This document shows positions 11,794 to 23,920 of a DNA stretch of 60,552 nucleotides, one piece after another. How positions within the stretch are numbered: the stretch's first letter is position 1; every line of letters starts with the position of its first letter. Location: assembly GCA_958430865.1 (NCBI GenBank), contig CAUDNR010002669.1, forward strand, positions 17,115 to 77,666, read 5' to 3'. The DNA is from Entrophospora sp. SA101. Its lineage: Eukaryota > Glomeromycota > Glomeromycetes > Entrophosporales > Entrophosporaceae. Under the pieces are notes generated by a model that worked only from the letters and a program-made list of their open reading frames with translations, made no database searches and was not told the origin of the DNA. The translations under genes and the position numbers were made by a program.

Positions 11794-11890
11794 GCGGTCA
11801 TTATAGACACTATTTGTATTTATATTTTTTTTTATTTCTAGAAAAGTGCTACAGGAATAAACATTTTTTTTAAATTTTTCCAGACTTTAA
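11696..11890 (-). repeat. (CAT)n tract, poly-Asp if read on the minus strand
   Basis: About 26 CAT units (11717-11794). Read on the minus strand they are GAT codons inside an open stretch of ~64 codons. It runs from a stop at about 11891 (LEKFKKNVYSCSTFLEIKK, then NSVYNDR), through poly-Asp, to YGEDNN and TGA. There is no ATG. It could be a final exon of an unseen gene or a plain microsatellite. Confidence 0.6.
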
Positions 11891-11906
11891 TCTTTTATAA
11901 TAATAT

Positions 11907-11958
<52 letters not shown>

Positions 11959-12029
11959 TTCATTTTTTTGCACATTTTTCATTTTTAATATTTCATTCAT
12001 TATTATTATAAATTAATATTATATATATC

Positions 12030-12060
<31 letters not shown>

Positions 12061-12759
12061 TTCTGTATAATTTATTTTTTTTAAAATTTTTTTTTACTGT
12101 TTTTTTTAATGAAAAAAAAAAAGTCAACAATCCCTTTAGCAAAACTTTATTTAATTCAAAAAAAGTATCTTTTTAAAAAAAAGATATCATAATAATTTAT
12201 AAATTTTTCTTTTCTCTAAAAAAAAAAAATCAAAGAAATTTTGTCAATTTTATTTACAATTTTTTTTTTTAAATTAACATGTAAATTTTATTTCATTAAT
12301 ATAACGCACACGCTTTATTTGATTAAATATTTTATAATCAAGGAAAATTATTTTTTTTTTTCGAAACCAATTTTTTTGATTAATAAATAATGATAATAAT
12401 AATGATAATAAATTTTATTTACATAAATACATGAGAACATCTATCGACATTGATTGGTTGATTTTGTCAACCTCTTCAATCTTTCGATTCTATAGTTAAT
12501 TAAGAATAAAATCTCTGATTAGTTAGAAATTAAATTAAATTTACCTATCATTGAAGGGAGTTTCAGGAAACATTGATAATAAACCACTCACTGCTTGAGA
12601 CTCAAAATAAATAAAAATCCTTTGTTTTCATCATAATCGTTTATATTTGTGTTATATATAAAAAGATCCGAAATCTCCTTTAATTGAATATTTAGCATCT
12701 TCGAACTGATCAAATGGGATCCATTGAATCCATTCCATTGTATGTTTTGGAAGAGCTGA

Positions 12760-13715
<956 letters not shown>

Positions 13716-14505
13716 AATTCCCCGCCCTGCAAAGTATTTCGACAACCATTCTTAATATAATTAGTAGACATAATTACAAGTTAAAAGTTGTATAAAAGTT
13801 TTGTTGATGTAAATCAAGATTGTGAAAAAATAATCACTAATGAAAGCAATAACTTTATTATACTGCCTTTTTTAATTGTCTTTATTCATCTCTTTCTGGC
13901 GTCTTGAAGAGTGGATTTCACAAAGATGTATGTATCATGAAGTAATTACAAGAAAGCAAGATAAATTCGTAAAACAAATTAATTGACAAGCATTATATAT
14001 AAAGCTTACAATTAATCGATGAGTGTAACTAAAAAGTTAACTCGAACTAGGCCATAATTGAGGATGACCAAAAACTACCTCACAATATTGCAATCATTAA
14101 AAAAAGTTGGGACTTTTTCAGGATTTAAATCTGGCACGGTCCCCAGGATCAGACTGTACAGTTAAGGACCAATTCACTTTATATAGTATCACTATTAAAT
14201 ATAATTGGTTAATCTCATTTCTCAAGATATAAATTAAATATATATTAAATAGTTTTAATATGACAAAAGTTTAACTTATTTGGATAATTCATCTCGTATA
14301 GTTAATTCAATCTGTAGAGAATCTACAAAAAAATTTATTACAAGAGTATTATTAAATATTATAAATATTATAAATTTAAAATTAATAGAAATGAAAATAA
14401 TTACCATTATTATTGTCACCTTATTGAAATTCACAACTTGTAAATTTTAATAATCTGCTAGTATAAACTGTATTTGGATGAATTACTGGAGTAATTGTCA
14501 AAGAA

Positions 14506-15300
14506 TCAAATTTTATCATCTAACGCTTTTTTAATTGGTTTAAATTCATCCTGCTCTTTTTTTGAATAAAAATGATCATTTAATGAACTAAACCAAAAAT
14601 CAATAGTTTTACGGATTTCTTCAGCAGTTAGACATTTGTCCGGGTTAGCATCCATGCATCTGAACGCTAGTTCAATATAGAATTTTGGTGTATTGTTTGA
14701 AATCCAGGTCTTACATCTTCACATATTTTTACTGCAAGATCTATATCATATGCCAAATAATTAAGTAGTTGTTGGCCAGGTGACATTACAGACACCAGAA
14801 CTCCAAAACTATATATATCTTGCTTTTGTATATGATTTCTCCTTGAAACTTCTGGTATAGTGCCCTCCAAATATATCATTTTGTTTAATGCAGATGTTTG
14901 ACTAGCTGAACATGATAATCCTAAACCTGTAATAAATGTATTTGTATATTTTTATTGAAGAATATTACCACTATGAATATCATAATGAATAACGTCTTTT
15001 GATGAATACCATTTAAACCTACAATAACTCACTTAAGGATATAAATTTTTTGTTTCCATTTTAAATTTTTAAAATCTTTTGCATCTAATGTTTTGTTGCC
15101 ATTAGTCCATCCTTCAGTTAATGGCCTTGGATTGTATAATTGACGTCATGCCCGATGGGCATTATATCTATTGCAGGTTGGACATATTCAAAATTTTCAT
15201 ATCTTTTATAAAATTTCATTTCCATATATTCCATTAAAAATATATACTCTTTTATAATTGAATTTTGCGTTAATCCATAAATTTTAATTATATCTATTTA
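14506..15300 (-). pseudogene. Protein kinase pseudogene
   Basis: Reading down the minus strand, kinase landmarks appear in order but in shifting frames. IYGLTQN with YIFLMEYMEM matches the N-lobe/hinge. LKWKQKI follows, then GIHQKDVIHYDIHSGNIL, the catalytic loop with HYD in place of HRD. GLGLS is next, then EGTIPEVSRR and DIYSFGVLVSVMS, where the APE region has become IPE. A one-base shift near 14700 leads to NTPKFYIELAFRCMDANPDK and AEEIRKTIDFWF. Stops interrupt before the catalytic loop. These are the TKL-like kinases expanded in glomeromycete fungi. The frame breaks make activity very unlikely. Confidence 0.75.
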
Positions 15301-16639
15301 TTAAGAAACTTTGTATAATTTTCGAACGAAAATAACAATAAAATAATTAATTACAATCATATTAATCAATAATATCTTAAAAAATCAATAAAATAATTAG
15401 CTTTCACTAAGTGGTTATGTTATAATTGCAAACCCACCTTCATCCATTTATTCAATATTTATTAAATCAATTATCAATATAATACCAAGTTGATTTTTAG
15501 TTGTGTGCTTTTAGTAGAAGTATCATTATGATGTTTATTTTCATCCAAAGTGTTTTAAAAAAAATTTTCTAAAAGTAGTTTTTTAGCCACAATTATGGCA
15601 ATTCATATTACGCAAATGAATTCGGTGCGACACCCTAAAGTCGTAAACCGTAAAACTGTAAAACCGTGATTACTTTATAGATATTGCAATTTGAGTTAAT
15701 TTATTACGAAGTCATCAGACCTGGCATACAGCCAATTATGCGCTTAAAGTGATTCGATTCGAATAAACTGGACCCCTAAATTTCTTTTAATGTCATATTA
15801 ATAGGGCTTCTATTTGAATAATGTTTATTCTGTCTATTCATTATGAATCCGAGTATTCGAAATACATTGAATGTTTATTCGAATAAAATGAATAAAACGA
15901 GTAATCCAAATAAAACTAACAAAACGAATAAAGCTCATAATTTGAATAAACAGAATAAAATAATTATAGAGATGAATAAAAAAAATGAATAATTAAAATA
16001 AAACGGATAGTTTGAATTAAAGATTGAATTGTATTATAATTACAAATAATTCGAATAAGAATTAGTATTACGAATAGAAACTCTATAATTAATGCGTCCC
16101 CACAAGCAATATAGTAAAGCTAAAATAACTAATAATTAAAGGTTGGCCAAACCATGAGTCATCAGAAAGGGTTACGAATCGACCAATCACACCAACTTAT
16201 TAATTAATTATATTCAAAGTATTTTTATCACTTCTTGAAGTATTACAAATAACATGACTTTTTGTCCAATAAAAAAAATAGAATAGAATAGAATATATAT
16301 AATGATCGAGAATAATAAATGATGCTAAATGTCAAAATGCGTCGTTGATGATGTCATGATATAAATGAATTACTACTATCTCACACTACCATTTGTGCAA
16401 AATCAATGCCTCCTCCAAAAAAATTCTACGTGCAAGGTGTGTTGCATTGGAAATTCAAGCCATTAATAAAATTTAAGTAGTCTTGTGATGTTAGTAAAGA
16501 AATTAGCCATGTGTTATCGGGGCGTTACACACATAAAAGATTATATACTGTATGCGAATTTTTCGCCGATAAAAATACAAACTCTATCTCCTCCACGCTT
16601 GCAAATAAACCTCCAATTAAAATTAAAATTGGCATATAA
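15301..16639. other. No gene; GAATAAA-rich simple DNA
   Basis: From about 15740 to 16080 the sequence is built of diverged GAATAAA/TTCGAATAA units. I see no reading frame or transposon ends. Confidence 0.5.
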
Positions 16640-16770
16640 CAGGGCTGGCAGCTTAAAGGGTTAAAAACCTAATTTAGTAATAATCATTTTGACTAAACTT
16701 GACTTAACATATGACTAAATAGTTTAGTCAGCTTAGCTAAATGCACATTTGAGTTACGCATCTAGCCCTG
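16640..16770. mobile_element. 131-bp hAT-type MITE with perfect 8-bp duplication
   Basis: The ends are CAGGGCTGGC and TAGCCCTG, flanked on both sides by GCATATAA (16632-16639 and 16771-16778). An 8-bp target duplication with CAGGG ends is the hAT signature. Internal landmarks GGTTAAAAACCTAATTT and GACTAAATAGTTTAGTCAG are shared with the copies at 34571-34680 and 38874-38987. Confidence 0.9.
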
Positions 16771-17001
16771 GCATATAAGTATTTCATAACATATACTCCA
16801 AAACAACGTTGCTATTTTTATTAATCTTAATATTCAAAATAAAACTTTAAACAAGAATAAAATTTTTTTAAAAAAATCTATCAAGGTTAAGTTGAAGAGT
16901 AAGTTAGAGCCTTCATTTGATATATTTTCATAAATGTAGGGGCAAAATTGGTAGACTAGATAGATTTTGAAATTTTCGTATAGATTTATTATATACTAAT
17001 A

Positions 17002-17180
17002 CAGTCTAAGCTCTCTATACCGAACCCTCTGTCCCCTATATGTAATTTTTCTGCTTTTGTTCGTTATATGGAGAGTTATTAAGATGCTCGTTATAGAGAG
17101 AAAAATTAATTATAAAAATTGAATCGGGGACAAAAAGGGAAATTCGTTATAGAGAGGTTCGGTATAGAGAGCTTAGACAG
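17002..17180. mobile_element. 179-bp pogo-like MITE
   Basis: Inverted ends CAGTCTAAGCTCTCTATACC ... GTATAGAGAGCTTAGACAG sit inside TA on both sides (17000-17001, 17181-17182). The arms carry the 'CTCTATAACGAA' motif typical of pogo/Tigger ends. The element at 46696-46834 is a diverged family member in the opposite orientation. Confidence 0.85.
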
Positions 17181-17299
17181 TAGTAGTAGTATATTTCCTT
17201 TTTTTAGAAAGATCATCACGTTCTTTTAAAAAATAAAGCGTTAGTATAATTATTTTATGATAAATCAATGTATCACAATTATTCCATGACAACAAGTTT

Positions 17300-17415
17300 C
17301 TATTCGAATAAAATGAATAAAAAACGAATAAAAACGAATAAAACGAATAAAAACGAACAGAACAAACAGAACAAACAGAACAAAGAGAACAAACAGAACA
17401 AAGAGAACAAATTAA
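17300..17415 (+). repeat. Short tandem repeats GAATAAAAAC and AACAAACAG
   Basis: An ACGAATAAA array runs directly into an array of 9-bp AACAAACAG/AACAAAGAG units (about 17355-17410), ending in AATTCGAATAAATT. Confidence 0.8.
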
Positions 17416-18023
17416 TTCGAATAAATTAAATATTTTTAAATGATTAAATGTTACAATGAATACAATGAATACTCATTATACATACTTTTTTTATTTATTT
17501 ACCAAGTGTGAGAGTAGTGAGGAGAGTTTTGGAGAAGTAGCAGCAAAAGCAATCTTAGTATTAGGAGAATATTTATCGTAATAAGAAAAAAATTTATAAC
17601 GATATTATTATTTATTTTTTATTATTATTTATTTTTTATTATTTAATATTATTGTTTGTAAATTGGTCTGCATTTTTCCCAATAAAAAATCCTTACATAT
17701 GATTTTTTATATGTGTGCTCAACTACAGTCTACACCTTTCTATAACGGATCTTTCTATATCAGATATATAATTATAATAATAATAATAACGGATTTTTCT
17801 CTATAACGGATAAAAGTTTGGTCCCGACTTTTTACTATTGAAGTCTCTTTCTATAGCGAATATTATTGATTAAACTTTTTATTACGTATAGCGGATTGTA
17901 TCTGAAAATCACTTCATATGACTTACATATGAATCAACAACACTGCCTATAACGGATTCACGTGATCTGGAATAAACTGCAGATCTCTCCAAATCTAGAT
18001 TATAATTAATATTAATAAAAAAA

Positions 18024-18157
18024 GAGAATTATTATTCGCACCCTCCCGTGACTAAGTGTAGTAATGTGACCAATGAATGGCTTTAAATGTGATTATCTTG
18101 TCTTAATAATGGGAGGGGCGTGAATAACAAAAATGGGGGAGCGAATAACAATTCCCT
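18024..18157. mobile_element. Small MITE nested in the pogo-like element
   Basis: GAGAATTATTATTCGCACCC at the left is mirrored by GGGGGAGCGAATAACAATTC at the right. A second copy of the motif (GGGAGGGGCGTGAATAACA) lies just inside the right end. The GC-rich tips stand out from the surroundings. The duplication at the insertion site is unclear. Confidence 0.5.
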
Positions 18158-18212
18158 AAAAAAATTACCCATAATCGCTAAATAAAAAAATAAAAATGTT
18201 GTCTATATTGAT

Positions 18213-18423
18213 GAAATGGAAAAAAATGTTGATGATGAAGAAGAAGAAGAAATAATTTCTATGTCGAATTTTAATGAAGAAAATCAGGATGAAGAAGACA
18301 TCGAAGAGACATCTCCTATTTCAAGTCAAGATGCTTTATTGGCTATTGAAAAAGTAAGCTTGTTTGTTTGAACAACAGTTTAAGGAATTTACAAATGAGG
18401 AATTGAAACAGTTAAAAAAATAG
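18213..18423 (+). pseudogene. Pogo/Tigger DDE transposase C-terminal remnant
   Basis: The frame reads an acidic linker (VDDEEEEEIISMSNFNEENQ), then SPISSQDALLAIEKVSLFV. After a one-base insertion near 18374 it reads EQQFKEFTNEELKQLKK and stops. The 'ISSQ-AL-AIE-V-LFVEQQ' layout is the usual tail of pogo-family transposases. The catalytic DDE core is absent, so the protein is dead. Confidence 0.7.
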
Positions 18424-18630
18424 AATTCAATTCAACAGAACAGTCTATATTACTGTTTTTTAAATATTAATTAATAATATTTTTTTATGTAATATATAAT
18501 AAAAAATTTTTTATTCCGCATGACTTAATGTAGTACAATTTTCTATACTGGATTCTCTCTATAATAATAACGGACAAATTTCCTGGTACTGGTCTCAATG
18601 ATCCATCCGTTAGAGACAGTGTAGACTGTA

Positions 18631-19138
18631 TGTTTGTGTTTATGCTGACGTGTAACACCCCAATGTGTTATGGATGTATGCAGAAACTTTGAGATGAAAA
18701 ATGTCAATAATATAGTAATACATTTATTTAATATTTGCATGCAAACAAACAAACTAATAATCGAATGTTCCATCCAGATTATAATTCTGTTACCTATAAA
18801 CTTCCAAAAAGTCTAGTCAAGACAGTATATCATATTAACCCATTCTCGCCACCTCATTTCACCAGAGAAAATTACTGAAAAGAATTATCAAATTGAAGCA
18901 TATTGCGCCACACTTTGGAATTCTCTCTATATAAATTCTTTGATTTCAATGAAGAAAAGGTATCCTATTTTCTACTTTAAATACATATGTTCTTTTAATT
19001 CTATATTATTATCATTATTATTACATATTGCTTCAATTCATTAAATGAATAAAATAAAAGATTTTAGATGAAAACAATGATAAAGATAGGAGGAAACAGT
19101 GATGAAAACAAAAATGAACTGTAAAAAGGGATAAAATA
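18631..19138. other. No gene between the pogo element and the kinase relict
   Basis: AT-rich sequence. A faint coding-like reading (NYQIEAYCATLWNSLYINS near 18880) has no context and is not called. Confidence 0.4.
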
Positions 19139-19366
19139 TTTGGTATATGTCCAACTCGTAATAGATATTGTTCATGTGATCCGTTACTATCAACATAAGG
19201 TTATACCAGTGGCGATGGAATAATTAAAAATACACAACTTAAAGCAAATAATTGCAATGAAAATTATCTTCGATGGATTCCTTACAATGATTTGAAAAGA
19301 TGGGAAAAAGTGGATTTGCGACTATATACAAAGCTACTTGAATAAATGATGGAGAACATATAACTG
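19139..19366 (+). pseudogene. Kinase-leader pseudogene (GIC ... WIPYND)
   Basis: The frame reads FGICPTRNRYCSCDPLLST, TAA, GYTSGDGIIKNTQLKANN, then YLRWIPYNDLKRWEKVD and a further stop. This is the leader found in front of many glomeromycete kinases (GIC-x2-C, WTSGN-like, WIPYNDL). The glycine-rich loop that should follow is unrecognisable. The first stop is a TAA where CAA (Gln) would fit. It may be the 5' piece of the same dead gene as 20083-20213. Confidence 0.7.
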
Positions 19367-20082
19367 ATAATATGAGAAGTAATAATAGAATTATTACATT
19401 AAAAAAAAATCACATTATTCTTATAAATTCACTATAAGTTTACGAATTTAACACAAGATTCGATTACAAAAAAGAATATATAATTATATTATACCTGCCG
19501 CCCAAACCTTAAATGGCCAAGTCCCAATCCCCAAATCAAAATAGTCCCAAAATCCTAAATAAAAAGTCACATGTTCTATTTTTTTCTTTAGCAAATTTTT
19601 ATTTTGATATTTTGAATATCTATTTTGTTGTTTGGTGAAATTTTTAATAGATAAAGTTTTTTGTGTATAATAATTTCTTTGCTTGATTTAATAAACTGAT
19701 AATTATTTTATTTAATGTATATATAGCGCATGTTTATAAATAAATATATTGCAATATAAATTATAGGTTAAATAGATTGAAGTAAAAAGTATATTTTTTA
19801 TTTGGTAAAAAACTTCTTTCATTTTAACATTAAATTATAAAAAAAATTTTTTTTTGTTGAATTTACATACATTCGACATATTTTTTATTATAGATATAGA
19901 AAGAATTGATTAAATGTTAAAAAAAAAACAAAATTGTAATTAGATGGAAGTCTTGAAAGTTATTCATCAAAACAATATATAAACTCATCATTCTTCATAA
20001 TATTATTGTAGATTTAATTAAATAAATTCATGAACAAAAATTAATTCGCCGTTGATCTCCATATTATAGTTCAAGAAAAAAT

Positions 20083-20213
20083 ATGACTCAATTACTACAT
20101 GTGTCAGATTTAAGATTATCATTTCCGGCTGATCAAACATCAGGATCGGGTAAAATAAATATTATCACCAAGAGTGTTAAGCGGTAAATCTTATTATGAT
20201 GACATCTGATGTA
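20083..20213 (+). pseudogene. Kinase activation-loop fragment
   Basis: HVSDLRLSFPADQTSGSGKI reads like a kinase DFG-to-activation-loop segment, with SDLRLS where DFGLS or DLGLS is usual. After a frame shift, VLSGKSYYDDI matches the stretch just after the APE motif. Everything between this and the leader at 19139 is lost, and no downstream lobe is visible. Confidence 0.6.
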
Positions 20214-21735
20214 TATAATTTAAAGTTTTTGTTTCAGTTTTATTAACAGGTTTGCAATCTTCCACATGGATAAATTTTACAATAATTACATGTAAAGTAA
20301 GATCAGCTTTCTCCTAAATTCTTTATTGAATCGGTATTGTTTGATATAATCATTTACACTCATAATGAATATCCCAAAATCAATTAAACAAATACTTGAT
20401 TAAATAGAACGACTCCAGCAACTTTTTAAAATTACTTTTTCAATCTATAAATTCCAATAAGTAGCTATAATTAGTAATTGCAATGGTAATCATTATCAAT
20501 TAGTTTTGTTTATTAATTTAGATTTCTGTCGAATCAATTTAGATGTTTAGAAACACAAAATGTGCATTTCCAATTTGAAAGACAAAATATTATTTATAAT
20601 TTATTACCACAGCATATTAATATTAAATTTTAATTGTTTTAAAATATATACATAATATTGTTGGCTATTTTAGTCACTTTTTATCTAATATGAATTAGTA
20701 TTAGCAAATAATATAAATTATTAACTTATCAAATTATAGAAAAATCATTTATTATTTTATGTCGTAATAAAAAAATAGTTATCTGTTATCAAACAATGTT
20801 TATACATCTTCCGAATAATGTTTATGCATAATACCTAAGGGGAATTTGAATTAATGAAACATAAAACTTGAACAAACAATACTATCTCTAAGATTAATCG
20901 AACGCACACACACGCGCACAACGTATACAAAATTATGGTAATGGAAATTAACTTTCAAAAAAAAACCCAAAAAAGGAGAAAGGCGAAACATTTATGAAAC
21001 AAAATAAATTTTTAAGTTAATGGAACATTTGCTACCAACTAGAAAACAAGTAAATAAATAATTCGAATTTGGTAAGATTTTTAAAGTTTTACCAAATTTA
21101 ATCAACAATTTCAAATTTTATTCCTGGTTCACTCGCCCAATTTCTTGTTTTATAACTTGTTATAATAATCATTCTCAAAACATGAATGACACTATATCAG
21201 TAAAACTTTTGATAAATAGATAATAAGTTCATAACATCTCAATCTTAAGATTTTAAGCTTTATAACATTTATTACGATTACCAAAAAAAATAATAATAAT
21301 TATGATAATATTAACAATTAATTATAATTAATAATATTGTTACCGTTATTATACTCATTGTGTTGTAGATCAGACAAACATTAAATATTCCAAATTTAAT
21401 AGATAATAGGCATTTTTTTACAAATTAAGAAACTATTGTTGTTAACTAGAAAGTTATTGTCTGAAATATCTATCTTAATTATAATAATAATTACTTTAAA
21501 TATTATTTTCTATATTTAAACAATATTAAGTTTAAAATTAAATTTAAATTTCATTACACAAAACAAATAAAAATAGATAGATTGTCGTCGCATTTTAATA
21601 CTTTCAAGTCAATGAAAAATAATATAAATAAGAGCAAAGTTTTTGACGAGTTCTAAAAAAAAAAATTAGAAAAATAAAAAATTTTCTTAACCATTCTAAA
21701 AAAAAAAAAAAAATAAAACCTAAACAAAAACAAAT
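20214..21735. other. No gene; AT-rich upstream region of the BTB gene
   Basis: I see no coding frame. AATATAAATAAGAGC at about 21619 is a possible TATA element roughly 110 bp before the BTB start codon. Confidence 0.5.
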
Positions 21736-22239
21736 ATGCTCTCAGCTTCCTCAAACTTTGATCAGCAAAACCGTTCTCAATACTCATCTTTAAAAGATAT
21801 TTTTATTAATAATACCAACCCAAACAGCCCAAACCCAGTTGATGAAGAGATCCCAATTGGATATGTTCTTGACAAACTTCATCAATTAGGTCCAAGATAT
21901 TTAGGTGACAAATCGACAGCATTCGCCGAGCTTCACATCGAAGGAATCGAAAATAAACCATTCTGGGTGCATAAAGAATACCTGGTATTGCAATCAACAT
22001 TTTTTCAACAAGTATTCAACACCATCAAAAATAGCGGCGAATGTTTCACTATCAAAATTCCATCTCCAGAAACCTTTGAACCGATCTTCGAATATTTGTA
22101 TGATGGTAATGCTGATAAATGGTTCGACACAATCACAGTTGATAATTGTCATCAAGTTTGGGAAAACGTTGAATTTTTGGGTTTAAGTCATGAAGCGAGA
22201 GCTATTTGTTTATCGTTTATACAAAATAATTTTGAATAA
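21736..22239 (+). CDS. BTB/POZ domain protein
   Basis: Single-exon 167-aa protein. After an Asn/Ser-rich leader (1-40), a BTB/POZ fold runs from about residue 55 to 158: FAELHIEG, FWVHKEYLVLQSTFFQQVF (the HR-x-L-x3-S-x-FF core), FTIKIPSPETFEPIFEYLY and VENVEFLGL-type helices. BTB domains mediate dimerisation and bind Cullin-3. The protein ends soon after the fold, with no Kelch, BACK or zinc finger, so it could act as a stand-alone adaptor or inhibitor. The start is the first ATG after an A-rich leader. The stop is followed within ~40 bp by AATAAAG. Confidence 0.85.
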   Translation: MLSASSNFDQQNRSQYSSLKDIFINNTNPNSPNPVDEEIPIGYVLDKLHQLGPRYLGDKSTAFAELHIEGIENKPFWVHKEYLVLQSTFFQQVFNTIKNSGECFTIKIPSPETFEPIFEYLYDGNADKWFDTITVDNCHQVWENVEFLGLSHEARAICLSFIQNNFE

Positions 22240-22492
22240 AAAAATTATTAGAAATAGATGAAACAAAAAAATTTAAATAAAGCATATTGATTATGCATTA
22301 TTTATTTTTTTAAAAAAAAAAAAAAAAAAATTTAATTCTTTGTAAATTACTTTTTTAAAAAAACTATAAGAATTTATTGTAAAAACTTTTTTAAAATTAA
22401 TTATTAATTAATATGTTTTTTATTTTTTCGAAAAAATTAAAAAGTATTTATTATTATAAATAATAACAATAATAAGTAAATAATTATGACAT

Positions 22493-23920
22493 TTAATAAT
22501 ATTTATCAAATAAAATAATAAAATAAATAATTTCTAACCAAAAAAATATTCTATTACTGCTTTTCAACAATAATAAAAGTCCATCAGAAGAGTCATTACT
22601 AAAGCTTTTATTATTATTCGCATTTTTCGAATCACCATTGTCACCATCACCATTACTCTTACTCTTATCATTATTACCATTATTTTTATTTATTAGAGGA
22701 TTAGATTTTGGATTTAATATTCTAGATTTACAATTAAAGTAGTCACCTTTGGCTATTCCATAATCTTTTAACGAATTGATTTTTTTTTTATCGCAATCAA
22801 ATCGCTTATCGCTAGTTTCAACATTTACTCCACCACGTATCTCTTTCAATTCAGGCATCAAAAATTCCGAGAACGAGCCGGTAACATCCATAACACCATT
22901 TATCCGTTTGAGTTTAGGAAATCCGTCAATAGTTAATAATTTTGGGTTTTCAGAAATTATTAGAGCACCACCCATATTTTTCAATTCCGGAAAATCCAAT
23001 TTCTTGAGCTCGGGATTACTTTTTATGGCAAATGTTCCAGATATCGAATCAAGTTTTGGTATTGATAATTTTGAAAAATTGTTATTGGATAACGCAATAT
23101 TTGAATTGGAGGAGACGAGCGATGGTAATGAAAGACTTGCAACATTTTCAATTACTAGATCTTTAACAGTTTGCAAATTTTGTGCCTAATAAAATAATAA
23201 ATAATATTGATTTTTGTGAAAGAATTTTTTTTTTCAATTTCCACATTTTTTATTTACCTCAAAGGAAAACCCATCATTGCGGTTGGAAGCCACGTATAAT
23301 GAATCAACTTTTAGTAAACTATCCAATTTCAATTCTCTCAAAAACGGGTTATTATTAATTGAAATGGTGATAACATTTTTAGGATTGAAACCATTCAATT
23401 CGTGAATATTCGTATCACTAATTTCAATATTATTAATAAACTCCAATCCACTGTCAAACGTTACATCAGCAGCCAATTGACGGAATGTTAATGCGTCGGC
23501 TTGTTTCAAAAACGGAAATTCGATTTTCGTCAACGTTGTTTGATTAGCAATCCCAATCCGGGTGACTGAGGTTAGATTTGGGAATGAAACATGTCTTAAT
23601 AGTCGATTGTCGTTAATATCTAGTGTTCCCTCGAGATGTTCCAATCTGTTGAATATCAAATCTGAAATATCATCAACGTTGGATATTGCTATTGTGCCGG
23701 TAAATACCTTGCAATTTTTTAGAAGATTTAGGTCGGATGATTGACGAACTTGAATTCCACCCGAACAATTATTTTGACCTTACAGAAGATGCAAGATTAT
23801 TTAAGTAGAAAGATAATTATTATTGAGTATAAATTATTATTATGTCTGCTTCTTACCATTTACAATAATAAGAAAGAAAATTGAGAAAATAATTATAATT
23901 ATAGATTTATTATTATTCAT
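22493..23920 (-). CDS. Ecm33-like, probably GPI-anchored cell-wall protein
   Basis: Three exons, read 23920-23857, 23778-23258 and 23185-22493. The introns are 78 bp (GTAAGA) and 72 bp (GTAAAT), and the product is 425 aa. Residues 1-22 form a signal peptide ending IIVNG. The mature start has CSGG ... LKNCKVFTGTIAIS, the two-cysteine opening of the receptor-L-like domain of Ecm33/Sps2 proteins. Leucine-rich repeats follow (LEGTLDINDN, SISGTFAIKSNPELKKL, GGALIISENPKL). C-terminal cysteines lie at RFDCDKK and YFNCKSR. The tail is Asn/Ser/Gly-rich and ends in a hydrophobic IFFWLEIIYFIILF segment, as in GPI-anchor signals. Expected role is cell-wall integrity at the surface. Confidence 0.85.

Larger units (their letters stand above)
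17726..18628 (+). mobile_element. 903-bp pogo-like element with relict transposase
   Basis: The left end CAGTCTACACC and right end GTGTAGACTG are inverted and each is flanked by TA (17724-17725, 18629-18630). Several TATAACGGAT repeats follow inside the left end and their complements precede the right end, as in pogo/Tigger elements. The interior holds a transposase C-terminus remnant (18213-18423) and a nested small MITE (18024-18157). The first two-thirds of the transposase gene is missing. Confidence 0.85.

Noticed and set aside
16141..16195. tRNA-like segment (GGTTGG ... GGGTTACGAATC ... CCAATCACACCA)
   Set aside because: The ends can pair and a T-arm-like loop exists, but only about 48 bases lie between them. 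There is no anticodon arm, so it is not a tRNA.
22776..23189. 137-codon plus-strand frame
   Set aside because: Antisense to exon 3 of the Ecm33-like gene.
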